A stretch of DNA of 64,000 bases from Pseudanabaena minima (GTDB taxonomy: Bacteria > Cyanobacteriota > Cyanobacteriia > Pseudanabaenales > Pseudanabaenaceae), in assembly GCF_051131155.1 (NCBI RefSeq), contig NZ_CP159508.1, positions 3,100,001 to 3,164,000 of the forward strand, given 5' to 3'. The notes under the pieces are model-generated. The model worked only from the letters and a program-made list of their open reading frames with translations, had not been told where the DNA came from and made no database searches. A program made the position numbers and the translations under genes. Within the stretch, counting starts at the first letter, position 1; each line of letters opens with the position of its first letter. Shown piece after piece: positions 54,840 through 63,862 of this stretch.

Positions 54840-55102
54840 GATGTTCCGCCAGCTACGCTGGCGGAACATCCTTTTTGAGTTTACTTAAACATAGCCATTA
54901 GCGGCGTGCTTTGCACGCCGCTAATGGCGAAAAATGGTAAGAATCGCTAAGCGATTCTTACCATTTTTTGCTTTCGTCGAACTGACGTTAAAATACAAAT
55001 AGCGGCGCAAAGTGCCGCTACTTGTATTTTGGGTTTTATGCCCCAAGCAAAAATTAATGGCAAAAGACAAAATGGCGTAGCCATTTTGTCTTTTGCCATT
55101 AA
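54838..55102. repeat. Cluster of five hairpins
   Basis: Hairpins at 54838-54872 (16-bp stem followed by TTTTT, a good terminator), 54895-54927, about 54929-54968, about 54992-55036 and 55054-55102 (23-bp stem). The second and third plus the flank CTTTCGTCGAACTGACGTTA match the right part of the MITE-like element at 14131-14257. No gene lies in 54840-55166. Confidence 0.75.
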
Positions 55103-55166
55103 TCTTGACTTAGACTGCCTTCATCAATCAATATGACAACTGAGCATTGCATCGCCTAACAAAAAT

Positions 55167-55901
55167 ATGGAAGATTTAAATCTTCTAGAGGAAGTTATAG
55201 ATAGTTTGGAGCAAGACAGCAATGTACTTCGCATTAAACGACTAATCCTCTTTACCTGTCATGATTCTTGGTCAAATGATGTCAACGAAGTTAAAGCGTT
55301 GCAGATTCGTCAGCTTGTCCGCGACTTAATGATCATGTTTCCTGATCTCAATACGCTCAAACACAAGTTAAACGCCCATGTCAAGCAGCTTAGTAAGCAG
55401 TCTGACTATCTGCTTGCGGCGGACAACATTATTGATAGTCTTGGGTTTCTGTATACTTTGCGCGATGAAGGAAACCTACCTCATAGCTTTTTAAATCCAG
55501 ATCATCCAGAGCCAGACTCAGGATCGCAACGCGGTTCTTCTGCGGCTAGCGATGATGGATATGAAAAAACTGAAAGTGATACGATTCCCCACAAACATAA
55601 TCTCAAATATTTAACTAATCTATTTGATTTACGAGCTGATATTTCGAGAAATATCAGTCCTCTCCATGCCAAAATCCTGTTATTTTCTAGTCTAAATTAT
55701 CGTTTTAGTCCCCAAGAACGTGACTGGTCAGCACTTTATACCTATGACATTGATGATTTGATTCAGCTTATCTTCCAAACCTACGAAACTGTCGAAGCTC
55801 TGGAAGCAAGGTTAACTGAAGTCAGCTTAACTCTGGATCAACCCGAAGATGCTAAACGAGCCTCAGCCGTAATTTTACAAGCCATAAAACCTTTCTACTA
55901 A
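55167..55901 (+). CDS. Conserved hypothetical protein, helical
   Basis: A 244-aa soluble protein not matched to a named family. An N-terminal helical part (MEDLNLLEEVIDSLEQDSNVLRIKRLILFTC, residues 1-110) and a C-terminal helical part (about 145-244) with FQTYETVEALEARLTEVSLTL are joined by a low-complexity acidic Ser-rich linker (about 112-140, GSQRGSSAASDDGYEKTE). No signal peptide or membrane helix. It ends 1 nt before the EamA start, so an operon is likely. Confidence 0.7.
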   Translation: MEDLNLLEEVIDSLEQDSNVLRIKRLILFTCHDSWSNDVNEVKALQIRQLVRDLMIMFPDLNTLKHKLNAHVKQLSKQSDYLLAADNIIDSLGFLYTLRDEGNLPHSFLNPDHPEPDSGSQRGSSAASDDGYEKTESDTIPHKHNLKYLTNLFDLRADISRNISPLHAKILLFSSLNYRFSPQERDWSALYTYDIDDLIQLIFQTYETVEALEARLTEVSLTLDQPEDAKRASAVILQAIKPFY

Positions 55902-55902
55902 A

Positions 55903-56793
55903 ATGACTAGTCCGCAAAATAAAGAAGTAAGTATGGGACTGGTTTATGGATTTCTTGGAGTAGTAATTTTTAGCGTCACTTTGCCTGCAACCCGCATTGC
56001 TCTAACTGCTTTCGATCCTGTATTTGTGGGACTAGGTCGAGCAGTAATTGCCTCTGGCTTGTCATTGATTTTATTAATTGCTACTAAGCAGTCGATTCCA
56101 TCTTGGCGGTTTCTGCCCAACTTTGCTATTGTCGTAATTGGTGCTGTAATTGGTTTTCCATTGTTATCTACGTTAGCAATGCGTGACGCTTCTGCATCCT
56201 ATGGAGCTGTCATCATTGGTTTATTACCATTAGCGACGGCTCTGTTTGGGGTTTTGCGAGCAGGAGAGCGACCATCATTGATATTTTGGATTTGCGCGAT
56301 CGCAGGTAGTAGTTTAGTAGTTGCCTTTGCGCTGATATCGGGAACGGGGAGTATGAGTTTTGCAGATTTGTCTCTACTAGGAGCAGTCGTTACCGCGAGC
56401 TTAAGCTATACAGAAGGGACAATTTTAGCGCGTACTTTTGGTTCGTGGCAGGTAGTTTGTTGGGCTTTAGTACTGTCTTTCCCGATGATATTACCGATCG
56501 TATTACAACATCTGCCTCCATCCTTCACAACTATTTCTAGTAATGCTTGGATCAGTTTCTTATATATCAGTTGCTTCAGTATGTTTTTAGGCTTTTTTGC
56601 TTGGTATCGAGGTTTGTTTTTGGGTGGGATAGCTCGGATAGGACAACTGCAACTTTTTCAACCATTTCTGACAATTCTTGCCTCAGCGATACTGCTAGGA
56701 GAACCAATGACTATTACCACCTTGGGTTTTGCTTTCGGCGTATTAGTATGTGTAGCTCTAGGCAGAAGTGCTCAATTTAGAGCTAAACCATAA
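55903..56793 (+). CDS. EamA/DMT-family transporter
   Basis: A 296-aa inner-membrane protein with ten hydrophobic helices arranged as two EamA repeats (GVVIFSVTLPATRIALTAFDPVFVGLGRAV; later FLYISCFSMFLGFFAWYRG). Drug/metabolite exporters of this family carry amino acids or other small metabolites; substrate unknown. Starts directly after the upstream stop; an alternative ATG is at 55933. Its last codons form one arm of a hairpin. Confidence 0.85.
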   Translation: MTSPQNKEVSMGLVYGFLGVVIFSVTLPATRIALTAFDPVFVGLGRAVIASGLSLILLIATKQSIPSWRFLPNFAIVVIGAVIGFPLLSTLAMRDASASYGAVIIGLLPLATALFGVLRAGERPSLIFWICAIAGSSLVVAFALISGTGSMSFADLSLLGAVVTASLSYTEGTILARTFGSWQVVCWALVLSFPMILPIVLQHLPPSFTTISSNAWISFLYISCFSMFLGFFAWYRGLFLGGIARIGQLQLFQPFLTILASAILLGEPMTITTLGFAFGVLVCVALGRSAQFRAKP

Positions 56794-56825
56794 TTGGCGG
56801 CGCTTTGCGTCGCCAATTATGGTTT
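56785..56825 (+). terminator. Hairpin at the end of the EamA gene
   Basis: 15-bp perfect stem (56785-56799 / 56811-56825) with an inner GCGC-TTT-GCG apex, including the stop codon of the EamA gene. Confidence 0.55.
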
Positions 56826-56965
56826 AGATTTTTGAAAACTAACCTGCGGCTAGCTTTCAAAAATCTAATTGTGAGGATTGATGTTTGTGATGCTGAAGAT
56901 TGGCTATTTTTACATAAATCAAGATAAGCTTCTACAAACATTAGTTTGCATTTTATAGAAAAGCA

Positions 56966-58309
56966 ATGGCAGCTACTTCTTCTCGACAGCCTAAAATTAT
57001 TGTGCTTGATGACGATCCAACAGGCTCACAAACTGTACATAGCTGCCTATTGTTGACTAAGTGGGATACAGACACCCTAAGAATTGGACTTGCCGATCCT
57101 TCACCGATTATGTTTGTGTTGACGAATACGCGATCGCTTACGCCTGAAGATGCAGCTAGTGTGACACGCGAAGTCTGTCGCAATCTCAAACCTGCGATCG
57201 CCGCCGAAGGTATTCAAGAATTTATGATCGTTAGCCGCTCCGACTCGACGCTGCGTGGACATTATCCCGTCGAGACAGATGCGATCGCTGAAGAGTTAGG
57301 TGATTTTGACGCGCATTTTCTTGTGCCAGCATTTTTTGAAGGGGGACGCTTTACCAAGTCGAGTGTGCATTATTTAGTCGTTAATGGTGTACCAACTCCA
57401 GTCCATGAAACCGAATTTGCTAAGGATTCAGTTTTTGGCTATACCCACAGCTATTTACCTGATTATGTCGAAGAAAAAACAAAGGGGAAAATCCTTGCTG
57501 ACAATGTACAGCGTTTTTTATTAGGCGATATTCGGGCGGGGGTACGTCAGCGCTTAGCCAGAATGCATGACAATCAATGTGGTGTGGTCGATGCGGAAAA
57601 CCAAGCCGATCTCAACCAATTTGCTGCGGATATTTTGGCTGTTGCGTCAACAGGTAAAAGATTTTTGTTCCGTAGTGCGGCGAGTTTGCTGACTGCCCTT
57701 GCTAAGCTACCACCCCAACCGATCGCCGCAGAGGAAATGTCGAAATATATGCGATCGCATAAAGCGGGTGTCGCGATCGTTGGTTCTCACGTCAAAAAAA
57801 CCACTGAGCAATTAGAAAACCTACTCAAAGCACCTAATACTTGTCCCGTAGAGATCGATGTTTCTCGACTCTTAAGTGATGCCGAATCTCAATCCGCAAT
57901 TCTTAAACAAGAAGCCTTAGCACAGGTTTACCAAGCTCACGGATTAGGTCAAACCGCCGTAGTATTTACCAGTCGCAAAGAACTGGAATTTGCGGATATC
58001 GCTGCTCGTCTTGCCTTTGGTCAGGCAGTGTCAGCACTATTGATGGCGATCGTGCAGGAATTACCCACAGATATTGGATTTTTAATTAGTAAAGGTGGGA
58101 TTACTTCCAACGATGTGTTAAGCACAGGTTTAAATTTGCCTACAGCTAGACTGCTAGGACAAATTCTTGCTGGTTGCTCCGTCGTGCGTACCCCCGAAGA
58201 TCATCCCCGTTTCCCCGATTTACCCGTAGTCCTCTTCCCTGGTAATGTTGGCGATGCCAATGCATTGGCAACTGTATATACAAGACTGGCGATCGGTATT
58301 GAAGAATAA
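56966..58309 (+). CDS. Four-carbon acid sugar kinase (DUF1537) family
   Basis: A 447-aa kinase of the D-threonate/D-erythronate kinase family. N-domain start IIVLDDDPTGSQTVHSC with the sugar-binding DDDPTG, then LTNTRSL and SRSDSTLRGHYPVETDAI (residues about 90-107). The C-domain has nucleotide-binding LISKGGITSNDVL and VLFPGNVGDANALA. It phosphorylates four-carbon sugar acids; the physiological substrate here is unknown. Monocistronic in appearance. Confidence 0.87.
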   Translation: MAATSSRQPKIIVLDDDPTGSQTVHSCLLLTKWDTDTLRIGLADPSPIMFVLTNTRSLTPEDAASVTREVCRNLKPAIAAEGIQEFMIVSRSDSTLRGHYPVETDAIAEELGDFDAHFLVPAFFEGGRFTKSSVHYLVVNGVPTPVHETEFAKDSVFGYTHSYLPDYVEEKTKGKILADNVQRFLLGDIRAGVRQRLARMHDNQCGVVDAENQADLNQFAADILAVASTGKRFLFRSAASLLTALAKLPPQPIAAEEMSKYMRSHKAGVAIVGSHVKKTTEQLENLLKAPNTCPVEIDVSRLLSDAESQSAILKQEALAQVYQAHGLGQTAVVFTSRKELEFADIAARLAFGQAVSALLMAIVQELPTDIGFLISKGGITSNDVLSTGLNLPTARLLGQILAGCSVVRTPEDHPRFPDLPVVLFPGNVGDANALATVYTRLAIGIEE

Positions 58310-58380
58310 AAGGTTTTTTGTGGTGTGGCTTTGCCACTCCGCAAACCATTGCCAATCATTTTTTATAAATTTCCCTAATC

Positions 58381-58968
58381 CTAGTAACTAGCGTTGTTTA
58401 GAGTTGTGCCATCTAGCAGGGCATATTCAAAGTTACTTTTGAGAAGATTGGAATTGTCTAGATTTGCCTCGGTCAGATTAGTATGTTTGAGATTGGCATA
58501 ACTCAGATTACAGCCAAAGCAGTTTGCACCTGTCAAATCTGCACCTTCTAGATTTGCAAATTCTAGGCGAGCATTGCTCAGATTTGCCCCTCGTAAATTG
58601 GCATTTTGGAGAATTGCACCTCTCAAAATTGCTCCACTTAAATCTGCTCCCCCCAGATTTGCTCCTTTTAAATTGGCATTGCTCAAATCAGAATTAGTCA
58701 AGTTTGTAAAACTAAGCGTTGAACGTTCTAGATTTGCTCCCCGTAGGTCAGACTCACTTAAATCAGTTAGGTCAAGATCGGCATTTCGTAAATCTGAACT
58801 AGTCAGATTGATAGCTGATAGCTTACAGCAAGATAATTTTAGCCCCGAAAAATTTTCTGAATCAAAATCTTTACGCCCCAGCTCATACATTTTTTTAAGA
58901 GCCATTCCCATCGCAAGGGCATTAGTTGTAGGAGAGTGATGAAGTTTAGGGTTTTGAGTGGACATCAT
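58381..58968 (-). CDS. Pentapeptide-repeat protein
   Basis: A 195-aa protein with about 25 A(N/D)LxxA pentapeptides from residue 40 onward (SDLRNADLDLTDLSESDLRG). The N-terminus (about 1-38) is not repetitive and includes NALAMGMALKKMYELGRKDF. No signal peptide. Convergent with the DUF1537 kinase; unrelated in detail to the 330-aa pentapeptide protein. Confidence 0.86.
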   Translation of the reverse strand: MMSTQNPKLHHSPTTNALAMGMALKKMYELGRKDFDSENFSGLKLSCCKLSAINLTSSDLRNADLDLTDLSESDLRGANLERSTLSFTNLTNSDLSNANLKGANLGGADLSGAILRGAILQNANLRGANLSNARLEFANLEGADLTGANCFGCNLSYANLKHTNLTEANLDNSNLLKSNFEYALLDGTTLNNASY

Positions 58969-59327
58969 GACGATCGCTCTCTAGCTTAGACAATAGCTGT
59001 TTGTAGCTATTTGTTTAAATATAAGGCGATCGCCCTTGATTGCACTTCACCCTAATGGATTGCATAAGATGCTTGCTTTCTAAAATAAAGAAGAGACGCA
59101 AAGTGCCCCTTCTTTATTTTTAGATTGAATATCTTAACAAGAATAGTAATCTATTTGAACAATGAAGTTTTTTAAAAAAGAAATTAAATTTAATTTCTTT
59201 TTTTTAACTCATGTTACATTTCCTAAGGAATGAAGATCACAGATTATTTAGAATCAAGGTATAATAATAGCAATAAGCATGATTAAATATTGCTGATTCC
59301 CGCTTGTTATCGGCACTGGAGGAAATA
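58969..59327. other. 359-bp gap upstream of the small Lys-rich gene
   Basis: Contains a HIP1 site near 59026, a hairpin AAAATAAAGAAG / CTTCTTTATTTT (59082-59093 / 59109-59120), an AT-rich tract, and TATAAT at 59260-59265, a candidate -10 for the gene at 59328. No longer frame is supported. Confidence 0.45.
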
Positions 59328-59423
59328 ATGTCTAAAGAACAAAAGGGCAATAAAGAGGCTAAAAAGCCCAAGAAAGATCCTTCTGAGAAAAAAGAGAAAA
59401 AAGACCCTAAAAGATATAACTAA
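59328..59423 (+). CDS. 31-aa lysine-rich small protein
   Basis: ATG at 59328 preceded by a strong ribosome site GGAGG about 7 nt upstream. The product begins MSKEQKGNKEAKKPKKD and is very rich in Lys, Glu and Pro. Short proteins with a GNKExKKPKK core occur in many bacteria without known function. TATAAT lies about 63 bp upstream. Too short for routine gene calling, but start context and composition support it. Confidence 0.65.
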   Translation: MSKEQKGNKEAKKPKKDPSEKKEKKDPKRYN

Positions 59424-59764
59424 TTTCAATTTTACTCCGTGGATAAACTGAGAATTTCTATAAAGCAAGATTGACTTAATTACAAATCCTTAGGCTGTAA
59501 AGTTATACCTATTCTTGAAAGTGTTGTCTCACTTTCAAGAATTAAAAACCAAACCCAGTAATGGTTTTAAAAGTACAAAATGGCTATGCTATTTTGTGCT
59601 TTGCTATTTTTATGTTTTAGTATTACGTCCCTGCGAGGTAAAGCTTTAAGGTTGGGGATCTTTCATTTTGGACAATTACTTATCCAAAGGTTAATGCCAG
59701 CATTGGGTAGTGCTGCTAGCATTAACTTTAAAGTATTAAACTAGACCAATGCTCGGAAAATGTC
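59424..59764. other. 341-bp gap with one copy of a dispersed repeat
   Basis: Apart from the repeat at 59503-59605, the gap contains short inverted stretches such as AATGCCAGCATTGGGTAGTG (about 59693) followed by GCTAGCATTAAC. No gene is supported. Confidence 0.45.
59503..59605 (+). repeat. Dispersed non-coding repeat, copy 1
   Basis: About 100 bp including GAAAGTGTTGTCTCACTTTC, AAACCCAGTAATGGTTTT and CAAAATGGCTATGCTATTTT. A similar sequence lies inverted at 63758-63862. Confidence 0.7.
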
Positions 59765-60184
59765 ATGTCAACCGAAACTTTAAGTAAAAGTAACAACAAA
59801 GATATTACTGAATACGAACTACAAATATTACAGAGAGCCGAAGTAGCGCTAAGATGTGCGCCCTTTACAACTAAGTTATTCGCGGATATGGCAACACAAG
59901 GCGTAAACCTGAGAGCGATCGCAGGTAATGATGGCATCAAAAATCAATATTTGACCAATCCTACAAGTTTGATCATCGCCGAAAATGCTTTACTATGGCT
60001 GATCCAAGTAGGCGTTTTGCGTCGCGAGGTGGATGGACAGGGCATTACTGATAGTTTTCGACTGACCCCGATGGGACATTTGTTATTAAATAAATGGCGA
60101 TCGCAGCCAAGATTTCCGATCGCAAGTTTAGGCGATCGCTTGCAAAACTTTTGGGCACAGATTCAAATATCACGATTTCTTTAA
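59765..60184 (+). CDS. Conserved cyanobacterial protein, Npun_F0494-like
   Basis: A 139-aa protein resembling, from memory, the cyanobacterial family named after Npun_F0494: QRAEVALRCAPFTTKLFADMATQGVNLRAIAG, then LIIAENALLWLIQVGVLRREVDGQGITDSFRLTPMGHLLL. The second part looks like a winged helix (residues about 75-115). It may bind DNA, but no function is known. Monocistronic. Confidence 0.65.
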   Translation: MSTETLSKSNNKDITEYELQILQRAEVALRCAPFTTKLFADMATQGVNLRAIAGNDGIKNQYLTNPTSLIIAENALLWLIQVGVLRREVDGQGITDSFRLTPMGHLLLNKWRSQPRFPIASLGDRLQNFWAQIQISRFL

Positions 60185-60208
60185 AATTATAGTCATCCAA
60201 TTTTTTAA

Positions 60209-60280
60209 AGAAGGGCAGTGCTTCGCACTGCCCTTCTTCAGACAATAAAGGCAACCCTTAGGGTCGCCTTTATTGTTGTA
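60209..60280. terminator. Two hairpins after the Npun_F0494-like gene
   Basis: 14-bp stem AAGAAGGGCAGTGC / GCACTGCCCTTCTT with TTC apex, then an AATAAAGGC / GCCTTTATT stem. The rest of the gap to 60434 holds a further weak stem (GTGACGCAT / ATGCGTCAC) and no gene. Confidence 0.6.
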
Positions 60281-60433
60281 ATGGAACAAAAAACTAGAGA
60301 GATCGTCTGCATTCATTAAAGACTTCTTTGCCTAAATATAGTGACGCATTGTGCGCTTGTTTTGCCATGCGTCACTAATCAATAGGTTGACTCTAGCAAA
60401 TCATGCAATAAATCGAGCTAGGAATAAATAATA

Positions 60434-62080
60434 ATGAACATTTTTCGTAAAAGTTTTCAGAAGACATCTTTATGTCTTCTTGCAGCAACTCTGACTACAG
60501 CATCTTTGCTAAATACTATAGAAGTGATCGCCGCTCCATCTGTTCCTCAAATCGTCGCCCAAGTCCCACAGGACTGGCAAACAGGGGTACAGCTATTGCG
60601 CTTGCTCGACAACTCTGGCAACCTCTCAAGCATTGGCATTTTATTAGATATTGCCAATAAGCCTTCGACAACCTACGCGAATGCAGTATATCAACTTTAT
60701 GTCAGACGTGCTGGAGAATGGCGCGAAGTTTATACCAACTCAGGTGCAAGACTACTTTCCAAAAATGCAGGACGACAATCCGCTTTTGTGGAAGTGATTC
60801 CTTTACGCCTATTGAGCGAAAAAATTTCGCTTGACGATATTTATAATGGCGATCTTAAGGCAGTGACTAGCGTGCGCTACGATCAGTCCAATGGTTTAAA
60901 AGATGCCAGATTTGAGATCGAAGAAATCAGATCCTTTACTTCAATTATCACAGCTAGCGCTTCTGAAGTAAGTTCTGGACGTATTTCTTCGATATACATT
61001 AATACATCGAACAATACATCGAACAACTCATCAAACAATTCCTCAAATAACTCATCGAATAATTCAGGACTTTCGGATCGTGATTTGGGAATTACAACTT
61101 CTTCTCAATCAACAAGTTCACAGTCTAGCCAAACTGTTGTCGTGCAAACTACCAATGTCCAGACTGGTAGCTCTGTGAAACCGATGAAGCCCATCGTTGT
61201 CTCTAGAAAAGATGACGATGACGACGACGATGACGATGATCGTCGCTCTAATCGTCAAGATCGAAAGGATCGTGATGACGATGAAGATGATGATTATGAT
61301 GACGATCGCCGCTCAGATCGTAAGGATCGTAAGGAACGTGATGGCGTTGAACTATCGAGAAAGAATCCTCATCGTGGGCATTTTAGTCTCGCTGTTTTGC
61401 AAAATCAGCCCCGTTTGTCTCAGGTGATTACACGTCTTTCGATCAGATCAAAGCGTTCTAATGGATTTCTTGCAGAGCGATTTGTCGGTGATTATCGCTT
61501 TAATATTAATCAGCGTGCGACCTTTATCCGTGGTCTCAATCCAGGCGATCGCCTAATTGTGCGTTTATTCGATTTGAATAATCGTCCTCTCGGCTATAGC
61601 GAAGTGCAATTGCTCAAAGACTTCTCAGCTATCAGTTTGATTTTACCTAGCGATCCATCGGCTTATGGAACGTTAAGAACTGTATGTGGTATTGATTCTA
61701 AGCGTGTTGGTAAGATCGATAAGAATGTCAAAGTCTATGACTACTTCACTCAAATCCAATCGACCAATGTTCTCAATCAAACAGTTGCTCGTTTTCTGAC
61801 AACATCGCAAGGTATCCCCATTGGGTTGTTTAATGTTGCAGGGCTACCTCAAGCAACTAATCAATTCACCTATACCAACGCTTTTTCAAAAGGTAATTTT
61901 GCACTGATTAATCGCACGATTAATATGTTCACTCAGGATATGCCTCCTGTGATGCAAGTGTTACCAGGTCAGCTAGCCTCTATCATTCCGATTACTAACT
62001 CGCAGTCTACATTTGATGTAGTTCGCAAGATTCTAGATTACAAAGATCTGCGTCCAAATGGTATTTCTACCTTGTTTTAA
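60434..62080 (+). CDS. Secreted protein with Asn/Ser and Asp/Arg low-complexity tracts
   Basis: A 548-aa protein not matched to a named family. Signal peptide at residues 1-33 (SLCLLAATLTTASLLNTIEVIAA). N-domain about 35-180 (VQLLRLLDNSGNLSSIGILLD, beta-rich). Then an Asn/Ser repeat region (about 190-215), a Ser/Gln stretch, and an extremely acidic Asp/Arg/Lys tract (about 258-310) that could bind calcium. The C-domain (about 320-548) is beta-rich (FNINQRATFIRGLNPGDRLIVRLFD). Likely surface or periplasmic. Confidence 0.7.
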   Translation: MNIFRKSFQKTSLCLLAATLTTASLLNTIEVIAAPSVPQIVAQVPQDWQTGVQLLRLLDNSGNLSSIGILLDIANKPSTTYANAVYQLYVRRAGEWREVYTNSGARLLSKNAGRQSAFVEVIPLRLLSEKISLDDIYNGDLKAVTSVRYDQSNGLKDARFEIEEIRSFTSIITASASEVSSGRISSIYINTSNNTSNNSSNNSSNNSSNNSGLSDRDLGITTSSQSTSSQSSQTVVVQTTNVQTGSSVKPMKPIVVSRKDDDDDDDDDDRRSNRQDRKDRDDDEDDDYDDDRRSDRKDRKERDGVELSRKNPHRGHFSLAVLQNQPRLSQVITRLSIRSKRSNGFLAERFVGDYRFNINQRATFIRGLNPGDRLIVRLFDLNNRPLGYSEVQLLKDFSAISLILPSDPSAYGTLRTVCGIDSKRVGKIDKNVKVYDYFTQIQSTNVLNQTVARFLTTSQGIPIGLFNVAGLPQATNQFTYTNAFSKGNFALINRTINMFTQDMPPVMQVLPGQLASIIPITNSQSTFDVVRKILDYKDLRPNGISTLF

Positions 62081-62164
62081 CTAAAAAAGGGGCGCTAAGC
62101 GTCCTTTTTTAGTTTTACGCATAAACCCAAAATAAAAAAAGCTGCGCTTCGCGCAGCTTTTTTT
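62081..62164 (+). terminator. Two terminators after the 60434 gene
   Basis: CTAAAAAAGG / CCTTTTTTAG (62081-62090 / 62103-62112), then AAAAAAAGCTGCGC / GCGCAGCTTTTTTT (62134-62147 / 62151-62164) with a TTC loop and T tract. Confidence 0.78.
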
Positions 62165-62319
62165 ATGTTTTGGTGTTAAGCATTGTAGCAATTGCTACAT
62201 AAAATCCACATAATGGTTTCGAAAGTGTCAAGATTAAATTTTAAGGATAGACAGCTTTACTCGGTAAGAAAGCCCTTTCAAATCCTTGCCATCTTTAGCA
62301 ATACTTAAAATTCAACAAT

Positions 62320-63672
62320 ATGAAAAAGATTTTTGTACTTGACACTAATGTATTGCTGTACGATCCCACAGCAATGAAACGATTTGAGGATAATGAGGTC
62401 GTCTTACCGATGACCATTATTGAAGAACTCGATCGCTTTAAAAAGCAACCTGAGATGATCGGACGCAATGCACGACAAGTTTCACGAGACTTAGATGAAT
62501 TGCGAAGTCAGGGGAATATTATCCAAGGGATTGAGTTGGAAAGTGGGGGATTGCTGCGAGTAGCCCTGTGCGATCGCGAAACGTTAAAAACTCTGCCCAT
62601 TGAACTAGAAGGAGATCGCAATGACAATGCCATTCTCGCAGTCGCACTCGAACTTAAACGTGGTTGTCAATGTCGGGTTGTTATGGTCAGCAAAGACACC
62701 AATCTACGGATCAAAGCTGATGCCCTAGGACTGGAAGCTCAAGACTATGAGACGAATAAGGTTGATGTTTCTGAGCTTTATACAGGTATTACGGAAGTAA
62801 TCGTTGATGCGGCAAAAATTGATCAACTTTTTAAGAATGGTGCGATTTCTATTGATGGTGAACTTTGCCCAAATCAAGCGGTGATGCTGATCGATCAGTT
62901 CAATCCTTCCCATACGGCTTTAGCGATCGCCAGCACTAGTAGCCAAGACTCCACGAAACTAGTATCCATTAATAAGCTCATCAATTCAGGAGTTGTCGGA
63001 ATTAATGCACGCAATCGCGAACAAAAATTTGCCCTCGATCTTTTGCTGAATGACTCAATTCCCCTAGTTACCCTCGTTGGTAAAGCTGGCACTGGCAAAA
63101 CTTTGTTAGCGATCGCCGTGGGATTACATAAGGTAGCCGATGAGCGCGTATATACTAGGCTGCTAATTTCACGCCCCGTAATCCCAATGGGTAAAGACAT
63201 TGGCTTTCTGCCTGGAGATATCAAAGAAAAACTGACACCTTGGATGCAGCCCATTTACGATAATTTCGATCTGATTTTTGGTTCTCAGTCTCCTAAAGAG
63301 CCGAAAGAAAAGCGGAGTATGCATTCACATACTCGGCGAGGACATGAAGACTTAATGGAGCGAGGACTACTTCAGATTGAACCACTGACATACATTCGAG
63401 GACGGACTATTCCTCAACAATTTCTGATTGTGGATGAAGCGCAAAACCTTACTCCCCATGAGGTGAAAACTATTCTTACTCGTGCTGGTGAAGGCACAAA
63501 AGTGATTCTAACAGGTGATCCAGAACAAATTGATAATCCCTATATTGATGCAGCAAGTAACGGTTTAACCTATGTTGTAGAGAGGTTTAAAAATGACCCA
63601 TTGGCTGGACATATTACTCTCAGTAAGGGTGAACGCTCTAAGTTGGCAGAACGCTCTACTGAACTCCTTTAA
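62320..63672 (+). CDS. PIN-PhoH ATPase/RNase
   Basis: A 450-aa protein with an N-terminal PIN RNase domain (KIFVLDTNVLLYDPTAM, VVLPMTIIEELDRFKK, later VMVSKDTNLRIKADALG) and a C-terminal PhoH domain (from about residue 230) with Walker A VGKAGTGKTLLA and Walker B FLIVDEAQNLTPHEVKTILTRAGEGTK. PhoH2-type proteins couple ATP-driven RNA unwinding to cleavage. Full length. A terminator hairpin follows. Confidence 0.92.
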   Translation: MKKIFVLDTNVLLYDPTAMKRFEDNEVVLPMTIIEELDRFKKQPEMIGRNARQVSRDLDELRSQGNIIQGIELESGGLLRVALCDRETLKTLPIELEGDRNDNAILAVALELKRGCQCRVVMVSKDTNLRIKADALGLEAQDYETNKVDVSELYTGITEVIVDAAKIDQLFKNGAISIDGELCPNQAVMLIDQFNPSHTALAIASTSSQDSTKLVSINKLINSGVVGINARNREQKFALDLLLNDSIPLVTLVGKAGTGKTLLAIAVGLHKVADERVYTRLLISRPVIPMGKDIGFLPGDIKEKLTPWMQPIYDNFDLIFGSQSPKEPKEKRSMHSHTRRGHEDLMERGLLQIEPLTYIRGRTIPQQFLIVDEAQNLTPHEVKTILTRAGEGTKVILTGDPEQIDNPYIDAASNGLTYVVERFKNDPLAGHITLSKGERSKLAERSTELL

Positions 63673-63676
63673 ATCC

Positions 63677-63717
63677 AAAAGATGAAAGGCTGCACTAAGT
63701 GTCACCTTTCATCTTTT
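63677..63717 (+). terminator. Terminator of the PIN-PhoH gene
   Basis: 13-bp stem AAAAGATGAAAGG / CCTTTCATCTTTT (63677-63689 / 63705-63717), starting 5 nt after the stop. Confidence 0.7.
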
Positions 63718-63757
63718 AGACGAGAGGCAACGTAGAAAAAGCTAAACTAAAGCAGTA

Positions 63758-63862
63758 ACACCAAAACACAAAATTGCATAGCCATTTTGTGTTTTTAAAA
63801 CCTTTACTGGGTTTGGGTTTTAATTCCCGAAAGTGTTGTCACACTTTCGGGAATTGGTATAA
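63758..63862 (-). repeat. Dispersed non-coding repeat, copy 2 (inverted)
   Basis: Reverse-complement relative of 59503-59605: CCAAAACACAAAATTGCATA, AACCTTTACTGGGTTTGGG, GAAAGTGTTGTCACACTTTC. The rest of the window end has only an imperfect GC-rich inverted repeat (about 63933-63958 / 63967-63992, with GTAGGGG and CCCCTAC borders) and no gene. Confidence 0.7.
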
